A DNA stretch of 7,194 nt from an uncultured Clostridia bacterium (lineage in GTDB: Bacteria; Bacillota; Clostridia; Christensenellales; CAG-917), in assembly GCA_947629635.1 (NCBI GenBank), contig CANREO010000048.1:1-7194 (forward strand), read 5' to 3'. Below, one piece after another: positions 6,193 through 7,194 of the stretch. How positions within the stretch are numbered: the stretch's first letter is position 1; the number at the start of each line of letters is the position of its first letter. Below the pieces are notes generated by a model, which had not been told where the DNA came from, searched no databases, and was given only the letters and a program-made list of their open reading frames with translations. A program made the translations under genes and the position numbers.

Positions 6193-7194
6193 TGGTATAC
6201 AGGATCTTTGTAGAGAAGAAGGACGGCTTCGATCACGAGGCGCGCGCATTGCTTGCGGACGTCAGAGATCTGCTTGAGATCAAAGGCGTCGAGCGCATAC
6301 GCGTGCTCAATCGCTATGACGCGGAGGATATCGACGAGGAGCTCTTTAAGGTCGCCGTGAATACGGTGTTTTCCGAACCGCAGATGGACGAGGCCCTAGG
6401 CGAGGTAAATACGGACGGCGCATATGTGTTTGCCGTGGAGTATTTGCCGGGACAGTTCGATCAGCGCGCTGATTCGGCAGCGCAGTGCATACAGCTTGTG
6501 TCCAGAGGCACAAGACCGCTTGTGCGCACTGCGAGGGTATATGCGGTTTACGGCAAAATCACGGAAGAGGAACTTGCTGCGATCAAGCGCTATGTTATAA
6601 ACCCCGTGGAAAGCCGAGAGGCGAGCCTTGAGAAGCCGACTACGTTGCGTATGAAATACGGCGTGCCCGATGACGTGGAAATATTGCACGGCTTTACAAA
6701 ACTTGACAAGGCGCAACTTGCGGAAGTCGTGCGCAAATATGCGCTTGCAATGGATGCGGACGACGTCGAGTTTTGCAGAGACTATTTTGCGAGCGAAAAG
6801 CGTGATCCTACTCTGACGGAGTTGCGCATGATAGATACGTATTGGTCGGACCATTGTCGCCATACTACCTTCCTTACTACCATTGACTCCGTGAAGTTCG
6901 ATGATCAATATCTACAGGCTGCTTATGACGAATATCTTTCGGCGAGGCGCGAGATAGACAGAAAAAAACCTATAAATCTGATGGATATAGGCACCATTGC
7001 CGCAAAAGTACTCAAAAAACGCGGCATGCTTGAAAAACTTGACGAAAGCGAGGAGATAAACGCCTGCACGGTAAAAATAAAAGTCAACGTCGAAGGGGAG
7101 GAACAGGACTGGCTGTTGCTTTTCAAAAACGAAACGCACAATCACCCCACCGAGATAGAGCCTTTCGGCCGCGCGGCGACTTGCATAGGCGGCG
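6192..7194 (+). CDS. purL: Phosphoribosylformylglycinamidine synthase, long single-chain type, 3'-truncated
   Basis: FGAM synthase converts FGAR, glutamine and ATP to FGAM, the fourth step, supplying the substrate of PurM. The frame starts at ATG 6192 (or 6189, adding one Met) and stays open to the window end, giving 334 complete codons. The N-terminus (MVYRIFVEKKDGFDHEAR) and following YLPGQFDQRADSAAQCIQL (about residues 84-102) correspond to the PurS-like region fused into long PurL. VINPVESREASLEKP follows. YWSDHCRHTTF (217-227) contains the SEHCRH-type motif whose first histidine, H221 here, matches the conserved active-site His of Salmonella PurL. KNETHNHPTEIEPFG (312-326) is the ATP/metal-binding segment. 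The family (about 1,200-1,300 residues) normally also carries the duplicated PurM-like half and a C-terminal glutaminase, so separate purS and purQ should not be needed; that part lies outside the window. Residue 327 is Arg where homologues usually have Gly. Confidence 0.95.
   Translation, partial: MVYRIFVEKKDGFDHEARALLADVRDLLEIKGVERIRVLNRYDAEDIDEELFKVAVNTVFSEPQMDEALGEVNTDGAYVFAVEYLPGQFDQRADSAAQCIQLVSRGTRPLVRTARVYAVYGKITEEELAAIKRYVINPVESREASLEKPTTLRMKYGVPDDVEILHGFTKLDKAQLAEVVRKYALAMDADDVEFCRDYFASEKRDPTLTELRMIDTYWSDHCRHTTFLTTIDSVKFDDQYLQAAYDEYLSARREIDRKKPINLMDIGTIAAKVLKKRGMLEKLDESEEINACTVKIKVNVEGEEQDWLLLFKNETHNHPTEIEPFGRAATCIGG

Noticed and set aside
6396..7145. Two consecutive minus-strand open frames (170 and about 77 codons) near the right edge
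   Set aside because: Both are opposite the well-conserved purL frame, which is open through the whole region; the antisense translations show no domain or motif.

Overview
The window is a fragment of one long, tightly packed de novo purine biosynthesis operon, all on the + strand. In order it holds: purF (5' end outside the window), purM, purN, a PurO-type IMP cyclohydrolase, a stand-alone AICAR formyltransferase (AICARFT, 'purH' without its cyclohydrolase domain), purD, and the first quarter or so of a long single-chain purL (3' end outside). Gaps between genes are 10, 7, 0, 3 and 13 nt, and the last junction overlaps by 1 nt. No promoter, terminator, RNA gene, mobile element or CRISPR array is visible, and no stretch longer than 13 nt lacks a gene. 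The long reading frames on the minus strand are shadows of these genes.

The proteins look like those of an anaerobic clostridial (Bacillota, Clostridia) lineage. Pointers are the PSFCGxGxYGLHVHEA signature of PurN, the GGETAEHPG signature of PurM, the iron-sulfur (Bacillus-type) PurF, the long FGAM synthase with YWSDHCRHTTF and KNETHNHPTEIEPFG, and above all the pairing of PurO with a separate AICARFT. From memory, this pairing and gene set resemble those of Lachnospiraceae-like and related uncultured Clostridia. Base composition looks near 50% G+C, with frequent ATA isoleucine codons and no obvious change between genes, so nothing suggests recent transfer of a single gene. Genus or species cannot be named from the sequence alone.

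Together the genes cover most of the route from PRPP to IMP. PurF makes phosphoribosylamine, PurD makes GAR, PurN makes FGAR, PurL makes FGAM and PurM makes AIR. AICARFT and the PurO-type cyclohydrolase perform the last two steps (AICAR to FAICAR to IMP). The middle steps (PurE/PurK, PurC, PurB) are not in the window. They may lie upstream of purF, downstream of purL, or elsewhere.

I found no previously undescribed system. The most interesting points are the split final two steps with an archaeal-type cyclohydrolase, the resemblance of the AICARFT to the animal ATIC domain rather than to E. coli PurH, the embedding of ribosome binding sites in upstream stop codons, and a few residue substitutions in otherwise conserved motifs.
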